Part shown: positions 48,936 through 58,077 of the stretch, piece by piece
Layout of the letters: each line of letters begins with the position of its first letter
Numbering within the stretch: position 1 is the stretch's first letter
DNA from: Bifidobacterium callitrichidarum
GTDB lineage: Bacteria > Actinomycetota > Actinomycetes > Actinomycetales > Bifidobacteriaceae
DNA: 59,447 bases
NCBI RefSeq assembly: GCF_003129905.1
Contig: NZ_QFFM01000018.1
Span: 1-59,447 of the forward strand
Reading direction: 5' to 3'
Notes under the pieces: generated by a model
Seen by the model: the letters and a program-made list of their open reading frames with translations, nothing else
What the model was told of the DNA's origin: nothing
Database searches by the model: none
Position numbers and translations under genes: made by a program

Positions 48936-49912
48936 GTTCAGGTTCCATCCGCACCGCCATCGCGAGTGACGTGGGCCTGAAACGCCGGAACAATCAGGAC
49001 AGCGGCCTCGCCTCGCACGGCGTATACGTGGTCTGCGACGGCATGGGCGGCGGCATGGGCGGCGAGCAGGCCAGCGGTCTGGCCATCCAGCGGTTCGCCC
49101 AACTCGCCGGACGTCCCGAACGCAACCGCGCCGACATCGACGACGCCCTGGCGCTCGCGCAGCATGACATCCTCCAATTGGGCCGCGAGCTCGGCGGCGT
49201 GGCCGGCACCACCATTTCCGGTCTGATTCTGCCGGTCACGCCCGATTCACCGGATTCCCCGAGGCCGATGGATTCGTCGGCTTCACCAACCTCGCCGGAC
49301 CTGCCGGACGCTTCCAATCACACGCCAGCCGATGGCTCCGGCCGGGCTCCCCGCGAATTCATCGACCAGACCTATGTGGTGAATGTGGGCGATTCGCGCA
49401 CCTACCACATGAATCCCGTACCCGGCACCGGCTCATCCGAAGCGCCCGTCTGGGATGTCTCCTCGTTCACCCGCATCACCCGGGACCATTCCAAGCGTCA
49501 GGAGGCCATCGACTCCGGCCAGATGCTGCCGGAAGTGGCCGAAGCCACCATCCCACGCAACATCATCACCCAATGCCTTGGCGATCCGAACGGCATCGAG
49601 CCGGACGTCTACGTGGCGGATATGACCGGACGGTTCATCATCTGCTCGGACGGCCTGCACGGCGAAGTGCCGGATGAACGGATCGCCGCCATCGCCGCCG
49701 CCCACTCCTCCCCGCAGGAGGCCGTGGACGCGCTGTTGGCCGCCGCGCTCAACGCGGGCGGCACGGACAACATCACTGTGATTGTGGTCGATATGCCGCC
49801 GACCTCGCCCAAACACCATGCGTTCAGCGCCTGCAAGCTGGACGCGGGTGAGGAAATCGGCGTCATCGAGGACGCAACACTGCAAACACTCAGGACGTTG
49901 CGTTCGGCATAG
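48932..49912 (+). CDS. PP2C-type Ser/Thr protein phosphatase
   Basis: 326 aa, overlapping the transglutaminase-like gene by 4 nt. Metal-dependent phosphatase motifs: KRRNNQDSGL, VVCDGMGGGMGGEQAS (metal Asp), VNVGDSRTYHM, ITRDHSKRQ, ICSDGLHGEVPD and GGTDNITVIVV. A Pro/Ser-rich insert of about 40 residues (SPDSPRPMDSSASPTSPDLP) interrupts the core after GTTISGLIL. It presumably opposes the kinase at 35966-37387 and controls FHA binding. Confidence 0.94.
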   Translation: MSSGSIRTAIASDVGLKRRNNQDSGLASHGVYVVCDGMGGGMGGEQASGLAIQRFAQLAGRPERNRADIDDALALAQHDILQLGRELGGVAGTTISGLILPVTPDSPDSPRPMDSSASPTSPDLPDASNHTPADGSGRAPREFIDQTYVVNVGDSRTYHMNPVPGTGSSEAPVWDVSSFTRITRDHSKRQEAIDSGQMLPEVAEATIPRNIITQCLGDPNGIEPDVYVADMTGRFIICSDGLHGEVPDERIAAIAAAHSSPQEAVDALLAAALNAGGTDNITVIVVDMPPTSPKHHAFSACKLDAGEEIGVIEDATLQTLRTLRSA

Positions 49913-49938
49913 CCGAGCGGAGTTAAGGAGGAAAACCC

Positions 49939-50739
49939 ATGGTTGATTACGATGCCGCGGTCGCTGCCGTACAGGATCCGAATGCGGATCCCATCCTGCT
50001 GGCGAAGGTCGCCTATGAGAATCCGGAGTTCGGCGCCAATGTGGCCGTGAACCCCCGCTGCTACCCCGGCCTGAAGCGCTGGCTGGCCGAGTTCGGCGAC
50101 GAACGCGCCCGTCAGACCCTGGAGCAGATGGGCTTCACCGCCGACGCGATCGGCGGCCCGGTGGTGGATCAGCAGGCACCCGAAGCCGAGGCACCGGCCG
50201 AATCCGACGTGGTCTACGGTCAGGAGACTGCCGCGGAGACCTTCGCCGAACCGTCCGAAACCGCTCAGCAGACCGACGCCCAGCCCGCCGCCGACGCCTG
50301 GACCGACGACGGTCAGTCCGCCGAATCGCAGTCGGCGTATGACGGTTACGCCGACCTGCAGTCCGTATCCAATCAGCCGGCAGAATCGTATGCCGAAACC
50401 TATGGCGTGACTGCCGATCAGCCGGCCGACGTCCAGCCTGCCGACCAGCCCGCGGCCGGCTACGCGCAGCCCGCCGCCGAGACCTATGCCCAGCCGGTTC
50501 AGCAGACGGTCCAACCGCAGCCGGTATTCGAGGAGCCGGTGGTCACCAACCCGTACGGTTTCACCGTGCAGCTGGCGCTGACCACCACCGATCAGATGCA
50601 GATCGCCCAGATCGCCCAGTACGCGCCGGAGCTGCGCGTGTGCATCGCCCGCAACCCCAATACGTACCCGGCCCTGCTGGATTGGCTCGCACAGCTGGGC
50701 GACCCGGCCATCAACGCCGCGCTGGCCTCCCGCCAGTGA
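49939..50739 (+). CDS. Protein with two variant leucine-rich-repeat (LRV-like) modules
   Basis: 266 aa, AAGGAGG before the ATG. Two similar helical modules lie at the ends: ILLAKVAYENPEFGANVAVNPRCYPGL...KRWLAEFGD (~18-60) and QIAQIAQYAPELRVCIARNPNTYPAL...LDWLAQLGD (~215-258). A ~140-residue Gln/Pro/Ala/Asp-rich acidic linker (TDAQPAADAWTDDGQSAESQ) joins them. It has no signal peptide or membrane helix. The repeated NPxxYPxLxxWLAxxGD pattern matches variant leucine-rich repeats, seen in actinobacteria beside FHA and kinase genes. Its role is probably as an adaptor. Confidence 0.85.
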   Translation: MVDYDAAVAAVQDPNADPILLAKVAYENPEFGANVAVNPRCYPGLKRWLAEFGDERARQTLEQMGFTADAIGGPVVDQQAPEAEAPAESDVVYGQETAAETFAEPSETAQQTDAQPAADAWTDDGQSAESQSAYDGYADLQSVSNQPAESYAETYGVTADQPADVQPADQPAAGYAQPAAETYAQPVQQTVQPQPVFEEPVVTNPYGFTVQLALTTTDQMQIAQIAQYAPELRVCIARNPNTYPALLDWLAQLGDPAINAALASRQ

Positions 50740-50777
50740 CGCATGATGCGGTGAAGTAGCGAAAGGACAGCATCATC

Positions 50778-51422
50778 ATGGCCTTCATCCCCTATCCCCC
50801 GGCACCCGAATTCGGTTGGTACGCCGACGACCAGCCGACCGATCAGGCGGCCGACCAGCCGACAAACGCTGCGGTCGAGCCGGACAGCGCCGCGTCGGCA
50901 CCCGAGACCTCCGCGGCCGATGCCCTGCAATCGGTGACCGACCCCGCAATCGCCCCTACCGAATCGGTCAGCGACATCGCCGATGCCCCGACTCCCGCGG
51001 AAGGCACCCCGCATGCCGCCGAACATGACATCGAGGACTGGGACAGCACCGTGCTCTCCCCCTCGTTCACGTCGAAGGCACCGCAGAAGGTGTACCTGCT
51101 CCACAACGACCTGACCGGCCAGACCATCGTGATCGACAAGAGCACGCTGCTGGGCCGCAAGCCGTCCATGGACGTGCCGCAGGGCGCCAAGTCGGAACGC
51201 ATCGAGGATCCGACCCGCACCACCTCGCGCAACCATGCCGCCATCAGCATCGACACCGACGGCGCGCTGTGGATCGAGGATTACGGTTCACTCAACGGTA
51301 CCTACATCATCAAGGACGGTCAGGAGACCCAGGTGGTCAAGGGCACGCCGCTCAAGCTCGACGCCCCCGCCACCGTCCGCATCGGCGACCAGTTCTTCAA
51401 CTTCACCGAACAGGCGAACTGA
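50778..51422 (+). CDS. FHA domain phosphopeptide-binding protein
   Basis: 214 aa. An acidic Ala/Pro/Asp-rich N-terminal half (~100 residues) precedes an FHA domain: LLGRKPSMD, TTSRNHAAISIDTDGALWIEDYGSLNGTYI (R, SxxH and N-G-T binding positions present) and VRIGDQFFNF. FHA domains bind phosphothreonine, so the likely ligand is a product of the adjacent kinase. Ribosome site AAAGGAC. It is the last gene of the plus-strand block; the convergent exporter gene ends 6 bp beyond. Confidence 0.95.
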   Translation: MAFIPYPPAPEFGWYADDQPTDQAADQPTNAAVEPDSAASAPETSAADALQSVTDPAIAPTESVSDIADAPTPAEGTPHAAEHDIEDWDSTVLSPSFTSKAPQKVYLLHNDLTGQTIVIDKSTLLGRKPSMDVPQGAKSERIEDPTRTTSRNHAAISIDTDGALWIEDYGSLNGTYIIKDGQETQVVKGTPLKLDAPATVRIGDQFFNFTEQAN

Positions 51423-51428
51423 GTTTCG

Positions 51429-52925
51429 CTAGTCCCGAGCTTGCGCGTCGACCTCCGTGAGCTCGGGCGGCCGACGGGTCGAGAAGCGGAACATCATCAC
51501 GGCGAGCACCGCGCCGAACACGGCCATGCCGGCGAACACCCACATGCTTTGGGGGAACGCGCGCAGGTAGGCGTCCGCCTGGCCCGCACCGCCCGCGACC
51601 TGTGCCGCGGCGAACTCGGTGATCAGCGTGCTGGCCACGGCCGTGCCGATCGCCCCCGCCAACTGCTGTACCGTGTTCATCACCGCCGAACCATCGGCGT
51701 TCAGCCTGGCCGGCAGCTGGTTCAGGGCATGCGTCTGGTCGGGCACGAGCACGAACCCGGAGAACGCCATGAACACTGCATAGGCCACCGCGATCACCCA
51801 GATATTGCCGGAAATCAGAATGAACACGGCATCCATCACCGTGACGACCACGAATCCGATCACGATGAACTTCGGCGGGAAATGATTCTTCAAGGCACCG
51901 CCGATCATCGGCGCCGAAATCGCACCGACCACCGCGCCGGGCAGCAGCGTCAACGCCGCCGTGAGGCTGCTCAGGCCGAACCCGCGCTGCAGCAGAATCG
52001 GCAGCAGGAAGTTCAGTCCCAGCACGCCGCCGGAGGCCATGACCAGAATCAGCATGCCCAGAGAGAATCCCGGATACGCGAAGACGCGCACCTCCACCAG
52101 CGGCCGTTCCATGCGCAGCTGCATCGCCACGAACGCGGCCAGAACCGCCGCGCTGGCGACCAATACCAGCCAGAACCGCCAATCGCCGTTCCACGAGGCG
52201 AAGAAGCTCACCGCGACGATCAGGCCGGCCAGTCCGACGGCGACCAACAGCAGCGAGGGCACGCTGATGGTGGCCTGTGCGGCGTCGCCCTCATGACGAA
52301 TCTCGGGCACGGTGGCCATGCCGAGCAGGAAGGAAATCAGCAGGAACGGCAGTATCGTGTAGAAGATCCAGTGCCAGTTCAGGTACTCCATCACCACGCC
52401 GCCGAACACCGGGCCGATGGCCGGCGCCGCGCAGGTGACCAGGCTTACGATGCCGAGCATCGCCCCGCGCTGCTCCAGCGGGGCCTTCTCCAGAATGATG
52501 TTGGTGATGAGCGGCAACGAAATGCCCGTACCGAGCGCCATGACGAGTCGCGCGGCCAGCAGCATCGGGAAGTTCACCGCGAACGCGCCCAACAGCGTGC
52601 CCGCGGTGAAGATCACGACCGCCGCGACGAACAACGCCCGCGTGGCGAAGCGACGCACCATGAACGGCGAGCTCGGAATCGCCACCGAAAGCAGCAGCAG
52701 ATAACCGGTGGTGAGCCACTGCACCACGGACGCGCTGATCGCGAACTCCTCCATCAGCGTGGAGTAGGCGATGTTCAGCGACGTTTCGGACAGGATGCCC
52801 AGGAACGTAAGGATCGCGAGCGAGACCACCGCCACCACGAGCCTCGCGCCGACCGGACGTTTGCCGGATTCCGCCGACTCTCCGGCGCGTGCCGCCCGTG
52901 CGTGCTGCGTGTCGTATCCGCCCAT
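51429..52925 (-). CDS. DHA2-family (EmrB/QacA-type) MFS exporter
   Basis: 498 aa from ATG 52925 (AAAGGA eight bases before). About fourteen helices. Family landmarks are LSETSLNIAYSTLMEEFAIS in helix 1 and VQWLTTGYLLLLSVAIPSSPFMVRRF; motif C-like GIVSLVTCAAPAIGPVFGGVV in helix 5 is the antiporter signature. Proton-driven drug or metabolite efflux is likely; the substrate is unknown. The extra N-terminal 19 residues in the longer frame lack a ribosome site. Confidence 0.93.
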   Translation of the reverse strand: MGGYDTQHARAARAGESAESGKRPVGARLVVAVVSLAILTFLGILSETSLNIAYSTLMEEFAISASVVQWLTTGYLLLLSVAIPSSPFMVRRFATRALFVAAVVIFTAGTLLGAFAVNFPMLLAARLVMALGTGISLPLITNIILEKAPLEQRGAMLGIVSLVTCAAPAIGPVFGGVVMEYLNWHWIFYTILPFLLISFLLGMATVPEIRHEGDAAQATISVPSLLLVAVGLAGLIVAVSFFASWNGDWRFWLVLVASAAVLAAFVAMQLRMERPLVEVRVFAYPGFSLGMLILVMASGGVLGLNFLLPILLQRGFGLSSLTAALTLLPGAVVGAISAPMIGGALKNHFPPKFIVIGFVVVTVMDAVFILISGNIWVIAVAYAVFMAFSGFVLVPDQTHALNQLPARLNADGSAVMNTVQQLAGAIGTAVASTLITEFAAAQVAGGAGQADAYLRAFPQSMWVFAGMAVFGAVLAVMMFRFSTRRPPELTEVDAQARD

Positions 52926-53225
52926 GCGTATGTTCCTTTCCATGTTCGATGATGTTTCGATGACGCCGTCGTCCTTCCACAACCGATTCGTCAGCCGATC
53001 GATCAGGACAATCTGTCATGCTATCGGCGAATGTTACGCGAAACTCATCCGAAGCCCTTCGGCCCCGTCACGCCGGTGCCCTGCCGGTCCCGTCCTTCCT
53101 GCGCGTCCGGCGCGTCCCGCCGGGTTGCTCCCCGTCCATCTCGCCCGACATACCCCCGATGTGCGCCCTTGAACGGGGCGAATGTATGCTGAAAGTCTGA
53201 CCAATAGGGCAACAAGGAGACGATT

Positions 53226-54221
53226 ATGCGCGAACTCAACTGGGCCACGCTCGGATGCGGCGTCATCGCCAACCAACTCGAACAGGCGCTGGAAGGCGAA
53301 GGCCGCAAGCTGTATTCGGTGGCGAACCGCACACACGCCAAGGGCGTTGCCTTCGCCGAGAAGTACGGCATCGGCAAGGTCTACGACAACATCGACGACG
53401 TGTTCGCCGACCCGGATGTGGATGTGATCTACATTTCCACCCCGCACAACACGCATATCGAGTTCCTGCGCAAGGCGCTCACCGCGGGCAAGCACGTGCT
53501 GTGCGAGAAGTCCATCACGCTCAACAGCGAGGAGCTCAACGAGGCGGTGGCCCTCGCGGCGGCCAACGCCGTGGTGCTCGGCGAGGCCATGACGCTCTAT
53601 CACATGCCGCTGTACCGTAAGCTCAACGAGATCATCGCCTCCGGCAAACTGGGCGATCTGAAACTCATCCAGATGAACTTCGGCTCCTACAAGGAGTACG
53701 ACATGACCAACCGTTTCTTCAACCGCGAGCTCGCGGGCGGCGCCATGCTGGACATCGGCGTGTACGCGCTCTCCTTCGTGCGCTGGTTCATGAGCTCCAC
53801 CCCCGACCAGATCCTTTCGCAGGTCAAGCGCGCCCCGTCCGGCGTGGACGAGCAGGCCGGCATCCTGCTGACCAACCCGGACGGCCAGATGGCCACGGTC
53901 ACGCTGTCGCTGCACGCCAAGCAGCCCAAGCGCGGCCTGCTCTCATTCGACAAGGGCTTCGTGGAAATCTACGACTACCCGCGCGGCGAGCGCGCGACCA
54001 TCACCTACGTGGAGGACGGCCACACCGAGGTCGTGGAGACCGGCGAGACCGCCAAGGCCTTGGCCTACGAGGTGGCTGACATGGAGGCCGCCATCGCCGG
54101 CGACCGCTCCGTCATGCATCTCGACTACACGCGCGACGTGATGGATATGATGACCCTGATCCGCCGCGCCCAGTGGGGCATGACCTACCCCGAGGAAGAG
54201 GCGAGCAGTAAACGCGACTAA
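53226..54221 (+). CDS. Gfo/Idh/MocA-family NAD(P)-dependent oxidoreductase
   Basis: 331 aa. Rossmann opening WATLGCGVIANQL, then YISTPHNTHIEFLRKAL, the EKP-type motif as CEKSITLN (Ser for Pro), and the C-terminal alpha/beta substrate domain with GGAMLDIGVYAL (catalytic region). ACAAGGAGACG precedes the ATG. These enzymes act on sugars, inositols or related dehydrogenation substrates; specificity cannot be read here. It is a single gene with a terminator after it. Confidence 0.92.
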   Translation: MRELNWATLGCGVIANQLEQALEGEGRKLYSVANRTHAKGVAFAEKYGIGKVYDNIDDVFADPDVDVIYISTPHNTHIEFLRKALTAGKHVLCEKSITLNSEELNEAVALAAANAVVLGEAMTLYHMPLYRKLNEIIASGKLGDLKLIQMNFGSYKEYDMTNRFFNRELAGGAMLDIGVYALSFVRWFMSSTPDQILSQVKRAPSGVDEQAGILLTNPDGQMATVTLSLHAKQPKRGLLSFDKGFVEIYDYPRGERATITYVEDGHTEVVETGETAKALAYEVADMEAAIAGDRSVMHLDYTRDVMDMMTLIRRAQWGMTYPEEEASSKRD

Positions 54222-54251
54222 CGGACGGGAACCAAGTACCTCTAATAATCA

Positions 54252-54294
54252 ACGGGAGCGGTAAAGGACGACATGCGTCCGCCGCTCCCGTTTC
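54252..54294 (+). terminator. Terminator after the oxidoreductase gene
   Basis: ACGGGAGCGG (54252-54261) pairs with CCGCTCCCGT (54282-54291), with an inner GGACG/CGTCC, then TTTCG. It serves the oxidoreductase gene and probably also the convergent 54303-54746 gene. Confidence 0.75.
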
Positions 54295-54302
54295 GTATGG
54301 TC

Positions 54303-54746
54303 CTACACCAGCGGTTCTCGCGCGTGCAGCTCACAGACGACGCCGGTCTCCTTGCGAATCCATTCGGCGGCCTGCAGCGCGGCGATGTTCCACAGCGCAT
54401 GCGGGATGCCGCCGAAGTCCGGTTGCGCGGACCAGAAGGTCAGGTCATCGGGAAACGCGGTGATGGCCGTCCCCTCCTCGGGCGCCACTCCACCGCCCGG
54501 CATGACGGTACGGTACAGGCGGCGGGCCAGCGTGGCCACGAATTCGTTGGCCGCGGCGAACGTCTCGTTCAAGTGCTCCTCGGCCGTCACGGGCGGCCCG
54601 ACGATCTCCCACGATTCCACGTCCGAGGCGTCCCAGTGCGCTGATTCGCCGTCCACCTTGCGTTCCAGCGTGACGAACAGTTTGGCGAACTCTCCCGAAG
54701 ACAACCCGGTAACCCGCCTGCGTGTGGCCAATTCAATCGGCGTCAT
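54303..54746 (-). CDS. Unrecognised protein with degenerate HTH-like N-terminus
   Basis: 147 aa; GGGAGG lies four bases before the ATG. The first ~45 residues (MTPIELATRRRVTGLSSGEFA) recall the Xre-like HTH of DUF1870-type proteins, which begin MTP.EL...R...GLS..EFA. The rest is acidic with helical segments (EEHLNETFAAANEFVATLARRLY) and ends in an aliphatic/aromatic region (FGGIPHALWNIAALQAAEWI). No catalytic motif is apparent. The function is unknown; a regulator or an antitoxin-like role is possible. Confidence 0.75.
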   Translation of the reverse strand: MTPIELATRRRVTGLSSGEFAKLFVTLERKVDGESAHWDASDVESWEIVGPPVTAEEHLNETFAAANEFVATLARRLYRTVMPGGGVAPEEGTAITAFPDDLTFWSAQPDFGGIPHALWNIAALQAAEWIRKETGVVCELHAREPLV

Positions 54747-54764
54747 GCGTCCTCCCTGATATTC

Positions 54765-54781
54765 CTTGGTTCAACAGAGCC
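54765..54781 (+). repeat. MITE terminal-repeat remnant
   Basis: CTTGGTTCAACAGAGCC, one mismatch from the terminal 17 bases of the MITE ends at 15693/15915. It sits in the divergent gap at the left side of the AT-richer accessory region. No matching partner end was found in the rest of the window. Confidence 0.6.
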
Positions 54782-54851
54782 TGGTCCTTATTCATCAATG
54801 CCCAACGTACGTCCACTGCCATAGTATCCACAACGCGCATAAAGCACAGCC

Positions 54852-54880
54852 TTCCAACGAATGCCTCAGGGTCATACAAT
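54852..54880 (+). promoter_or_regulatory. Promoter of the 533-aa unknown gene, probably leaderless
   Basis: TTCCAA (54852-54857), 17-bp spacer, TACAAT (54875-54880), then six bases to the ATG at 54887. A transcript starting at the ATG would have no leader; no ribosome site is present. Confidence 0.55.
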
Positions 54881-54886
54881 CGTGTC

Positions 54887-56488
54887 ATGGGATTCCGGGA
54901 CGAACCATTGACCGCAGCGCAGCATAAAGTACTCGTTTGGATCGGAGAAGGCTGCCCTTCTGATGTTTTCGATGACTATTCTCCGCGCATATCCGCACGT
55001 GCATTGTCCAATCGCGGACTTGTGACCATTACTGGGCATGGGAAACAATGGAGCGCCTCGCTCACGAAGGATGGAACATTCTATTTACAGAATGGTCGAT
55101 ATCCGGATACTACGGAATCCCATAAATCCGGCACCAATATCGAAAATACTTCCATCTCAAACCAAACCATCAATCCTTCTTTGAACATGCCCAGCGGAAA
55201 TCCGCAGTCTCCCAAGCGGCCGGAGAACCCGAAGCAGGATTCCGCCGATAATACTGTCAGTATCACCGAAAAACATCCAATCGAACAAGACAATCCGCCA
55301 CAACATAACAACGTTGAGACACGGCAGAAAACCAACGACACTACCGAACAGCACAATAAAAACACTAAAACAGAGCAATTCATCAATGATTTAATCCAAG
55401 CCGGTCTTTCAGGAATCGCCGTTCCCCCATCCGAGGAACATCATTATCGGCACATGGCAGGAACAGCGAAACGTTACAAGAAAATCCCTTCGGGCATGAA
55501 AATCGTGTTTGTGGATAAACTATCCGCGAATAATTGCACTCTATGCGTCGCACTTATTCCAAAGGATACAAGCGAATCCGTTGTACTCACTCCGGTTCCG
55601 ATACCACATAGGCTCTCTCAGCAAAATACCGTCGTGCAAACTATGGCGGACAGCAAAACCTTTCGGATAACCGGAGAAACCCGACACCGCGCTTTACTAT
55701 GTCTGAGCGGACTGGTTACGGCAGCCGAAGCGGACAATATGACCGTAGAATCCGCAATCAACGTGGTCACTGATGATTACCGGTATTACCAGCCTGACGC
55801 TCCACGTCATGATGAAATTCACATCTCTCTTGGAGATGACACCTACCGCGTATGGCTCGAACAGCCTTTGGTACGTCAACGTCATGAGCCGACCCGCAGG
55901 GAAATCAATCTCGTCAGCCGTGGCATATTATTCCCCGATTATGACGAGTATCCCGGCGAGCAGCTCGTTCTTCAACTCAGAGAGAAGGGCAGCACGAATT
56001 GGAGCGGATATCAGGACAAAGTATGGGGCAAACATTGGGCCGATAACACTGACCATAAATTGGAAGATGATCTTCCGGAAGTTCTTGAAGCAATACGGCT
56101 ACGGCACAATGATCTCGTTCTTCAACGACGCAAGGAAGCAGAACGACTCCAGCAGGAGCAAGAAAAACGGGATCGTCACGAACGAGCACTTGCAGCCGCT
56201 CGCGAAGAGGCTCTGGCTCAATATCGCCGTAAACAGACAACGGATTCGATGATCAGACAAGCAAGAAATTGGCGAGATTCCAATCTCTTGATGGAGTATG
56301 CCATTGCCTTGGAACAGGCGGCACGAACGCATCCCTCACAGCGACATGAACTGACGAAATGGGCCTCCGAAATTAGAGAGTATGCTGCTGTCATCAACCC
56401 GATTCCCGATGGTGCCCATCCTGAATTATCGGAACCAACGACGAGTGATTTGCAACCTATTATCAACCTAATCATGAAAGGTCGTTAA
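54887..56488 (+). CDS. Unknown 533-aa protein with winged-helix-like N-terminus and coiled coil
   Basis: Start at ATG 54887. The first ~70 residues look like a winged helix (LTAAQHKVLVWIGEGCPSDV, SARALSNRGLVTITGHGK). A ~100-residue Asn/Thr/Gln/Glu-rich linker follows, then a mixed alpha/beta middle domain (~175-370, e.g. MKIVFVDKLSANNCTLCVAL). A charged coiled coil (RRKEAERLQQEQEKRDRHER) leads into a C-terminal helical domain (LMEYAIALEQAARTHPSQRH). Codon use and AT content differ from the core genes, suggesting transfer. It converges on the 308-aa gene, sharing four bases at the stops. I do not recognise a function; similar proteins are annotated as hypothetical in actinobacteria. Confidence 0.8.
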   Translation: MGFRDEPLTAAQHKVLVWIGEGCPSDVFDDYSPRISARALSNRGLVTITGHGKQWSASLTKDGTFYLQNGRYPDTTESHKSGTNIENTSISNQTINPSLNMPSGNPQSPKRPENPKQDSADNTVSITEKHPIEQDNPPQHNNVETRQKTNDTTEQHNKNTKTEQFINDLIQAGLSGIAVPPSEEHHYRHMAGTAKRYKKIPSGMKIVFVDKLSANNCTLCVALIPKDTSESVVLTPVPIPHRLSQQNTVVQTMADSKTFRITGETRHRALLCLSGLVTAAEADNMTVESAINVVTDDYRYYQPDAPRHDEIHISLGDDTYRVWLEQPLVRQRHEPTRREINLVSRGILFPDYDEYPGEQLVLQLREKGSTNWSGYQDKVWGKHWADNTDHKLEDDLPEVLEAIRLRHNDLVLQRRKEAERLQQEQEKRDRHERALAAAREEALAQYRRKQTTDSMIRQARNWRDSNLLMEYAIALEQAARTHPSQRHELTKWASEIREYAAVINPIPDGAHPELSEPTTSDLQPIINLIMKGR

Positions 56489-57411
56489 TATCCCCACCAA
56501 CGCGGAGCACGCCTGTACTCCACCCGAACGGGAATTTCCTCAGGTCTGAGCGGCCGATCCACGGAAGTTCGATAATTATAGGGGGTGATGCGTTCTTCCT
56601 CATATTTCCGTTTGAGATATTCAACGGATTGAGCAAACCCGTGCTGTTCCATCTGTCTGAACAACTGTTCAAGCAATTCCTCCAGCCGATGGTTCTCCGC
56701 CTCGGCGGCACCCAAACGTTCATGCATAGTCACGGCTCTTTGTCCGCACCAGCATCGCAGCAATTCATGCAATGGACGCCCATGCTCCAAATACCATTGG
56801 TATTCCCACTGCGGATCGGTTCGATGCGGACGGTTATCCGGCCCTACGCCAAGATGACCGTTCCTGCATTTATCTCGATACTCCTTTTCGTCTTGATCCA
56901 CCCACGCAAGAACCGGCATGGGATTAATTCGACAGGCATACTGCGCTATAAGCAATCCCCCTTCCGGAGAAAGCATCACGCCTCCGTCTTCCTTGAATCC
57001 GGCAACCTGATCCAAAACATCATCCACGGAAACGCCTATCCGCTGTTCCAGTCCAAGTTCGTCCAATACTTGTACCGACCAATGAACGTACGACCAGTCC
57101 CACTGAGCTATGGTTTCGGGAATAAGCAAACAGAATACTTCACACATCGCGTCCGTTTCCGTTTCGGTAAGCTCAACATCCTCGAATTTCTCCCATTGCG
57201 CCATTCGCCAATCGAATTGCTCTACATCCGCCCATGGGCCATGCAACCTACTGCCTGGAACATTAGCTCTCGTTCCGGCATTATTTCCCTCAAGAAACTC
57301 CACTACATATCGCGGAGTTTTCTTGCTGTTATCGATCTCAACGACTTTGACGTGCTGAGACGGTTCGTAAACCCTCAACCGGTAAATCAGTTCGTCCCCT
57401 ATATCCGGCAT
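56485..57411 (-). CDS. Unknown 308-aa protein converging on the 533-aa gene
   Basis: Starts MPDIGDELIYRLRVYE with AAAGGG before the ATG. The N-terminal ~60 residues are beta-rich, SH3/Tudor-like in appearance (VKVVEIDNSKKTPRYVVEFL, GTRANVPGSRLHGPW). A helical, acidic middle follows and then a charged helix pair (AEAENHRLEELLEQLFRQME) near the C-terminus. The stop overlaps the stop of the opposite-strand gene at a TTAA. It has no membrane helix or catalytic motif. It is probably functionally paired with the 533-aa gene; no family assigned. Confidence 0.8.
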   Translation of the reverse strand: MPDIGDELIYRLRVYEPSQHVKVVEIDNSKKTPRYVVEFLEGNNAGTRANVPGSRLHGPWADVEQFDWRMAQWEKFEDVELTETETDAMCEVFCLLIPETIAQWDWSYVHWSVQVLDELGLEQRIGVSVDDVLDQVAGFKEDGGVMLSPEGGLLIAQYACRINPMPVLAWVDQDEKEYRDKCRNGHLGVGPDNRPHRTDPQWEYQWYLEHGRPLHELLRCWCGQRAVTMHERLGAAEAENHRLEELLEQLFRQMEQHGFAQSVEYLKRKYEEERITPYNYRTSVDRPLRPEEIPVRVEYRRAPRWWGY

Positions 57412-57513
57412 ATTCAGTCCCTTTGATCTTCAAAAATTCATGAGCGAAAGGAAGCCATCGCCGAGAACCGAGCACACACGCTAAAAAACGATTCCAGCTG
57501 TTCCGATACCGGT

Positions 57514-58077
57514 TCACAATGCCGGTTGAACGGGATATGCCAGCGGAACGAGTTCACCGCTGGCATCATAGAACTCGCGCAAGTTCATGGTATCCACGCC
57601 CATTGCGGCAGCCACGTCAGGAATTTTAGGTTCCTTCTTCAAAGGGTTGCTGAGCATGGGATGGACCGCCTGCTCATTGGTGACGACAATCGCATTCTCG
57701 ACCATTGCGGCAGCGATTAGCCACGGATCAGCTTTTGACTCCGGCTCCCATTGACGATATGAGGCTTCCCGGTAAAGCCCGCAGGTGACCAGATAATCCT
57801 GAACTTGTGCGTAAGCCGCGCCGATCCCATCGGTCTTGTGTGAAAGCTGTCGGCTCTCAAACAAACCGAATGCCCACTCCGCCAGCTCATCCCGGACACC
57901 TCTGTTGTCCTTCTGAGTAATCTCCTTGAACACCGTGTCGAGAATTCGTATCTTGCCGTTACGAGCCATGCGCTCCATCCATCGCCAAAATGGATGGAAT
58001 TCTTTATATGAAAATGGGTGATGAACACGATAAGAATCAATAAAGATATTCGAATCCAATAGAAATAAGTCACTCAT
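57514..58077 (-). CDS. DUF4411 (PIN-like) probable toxin
   Basis: 187 aa. PIN-type acidic positions: LLDSNIFIDSYR at the start (first Asp), the FKEITQKD segment, and SKADPWLIAAAM and IVVTNEQ in the second half. DUF4411 is a PIN-domain relative encoded with HTH/ImmA-IrrE genes in many bacteria, which is exactly the arrangement here: the start overlaps the upstream gene by 4 nt. RNase activity is the usual expectation but has not been shown for this one. Confidence 0.88.
   Translation of the reverse strand: MSDLFLLDSNIFIDSYRVHHPFSYKEFHPFWRWMERMARNGKIRILDTVFKEITQKDNRGVRDELAEWAFGLFESRQLSHKTDGIGAAYAQVQDYLVTCGLYREASYRQWEPESKADPWLIAAAMVENAIVVTNEQAVHPMLSNPLKKEPKIPDVAAAMGVDTMNLREFYDASGELVPLAYPVQPAL

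Noticed and set aside
53034..53225. TTGAAC/TATGCT as a promoter for the oxidoreductase
   Set aside because: The spacing is only 10 bp, too short for a normal sigma-70 promoter.
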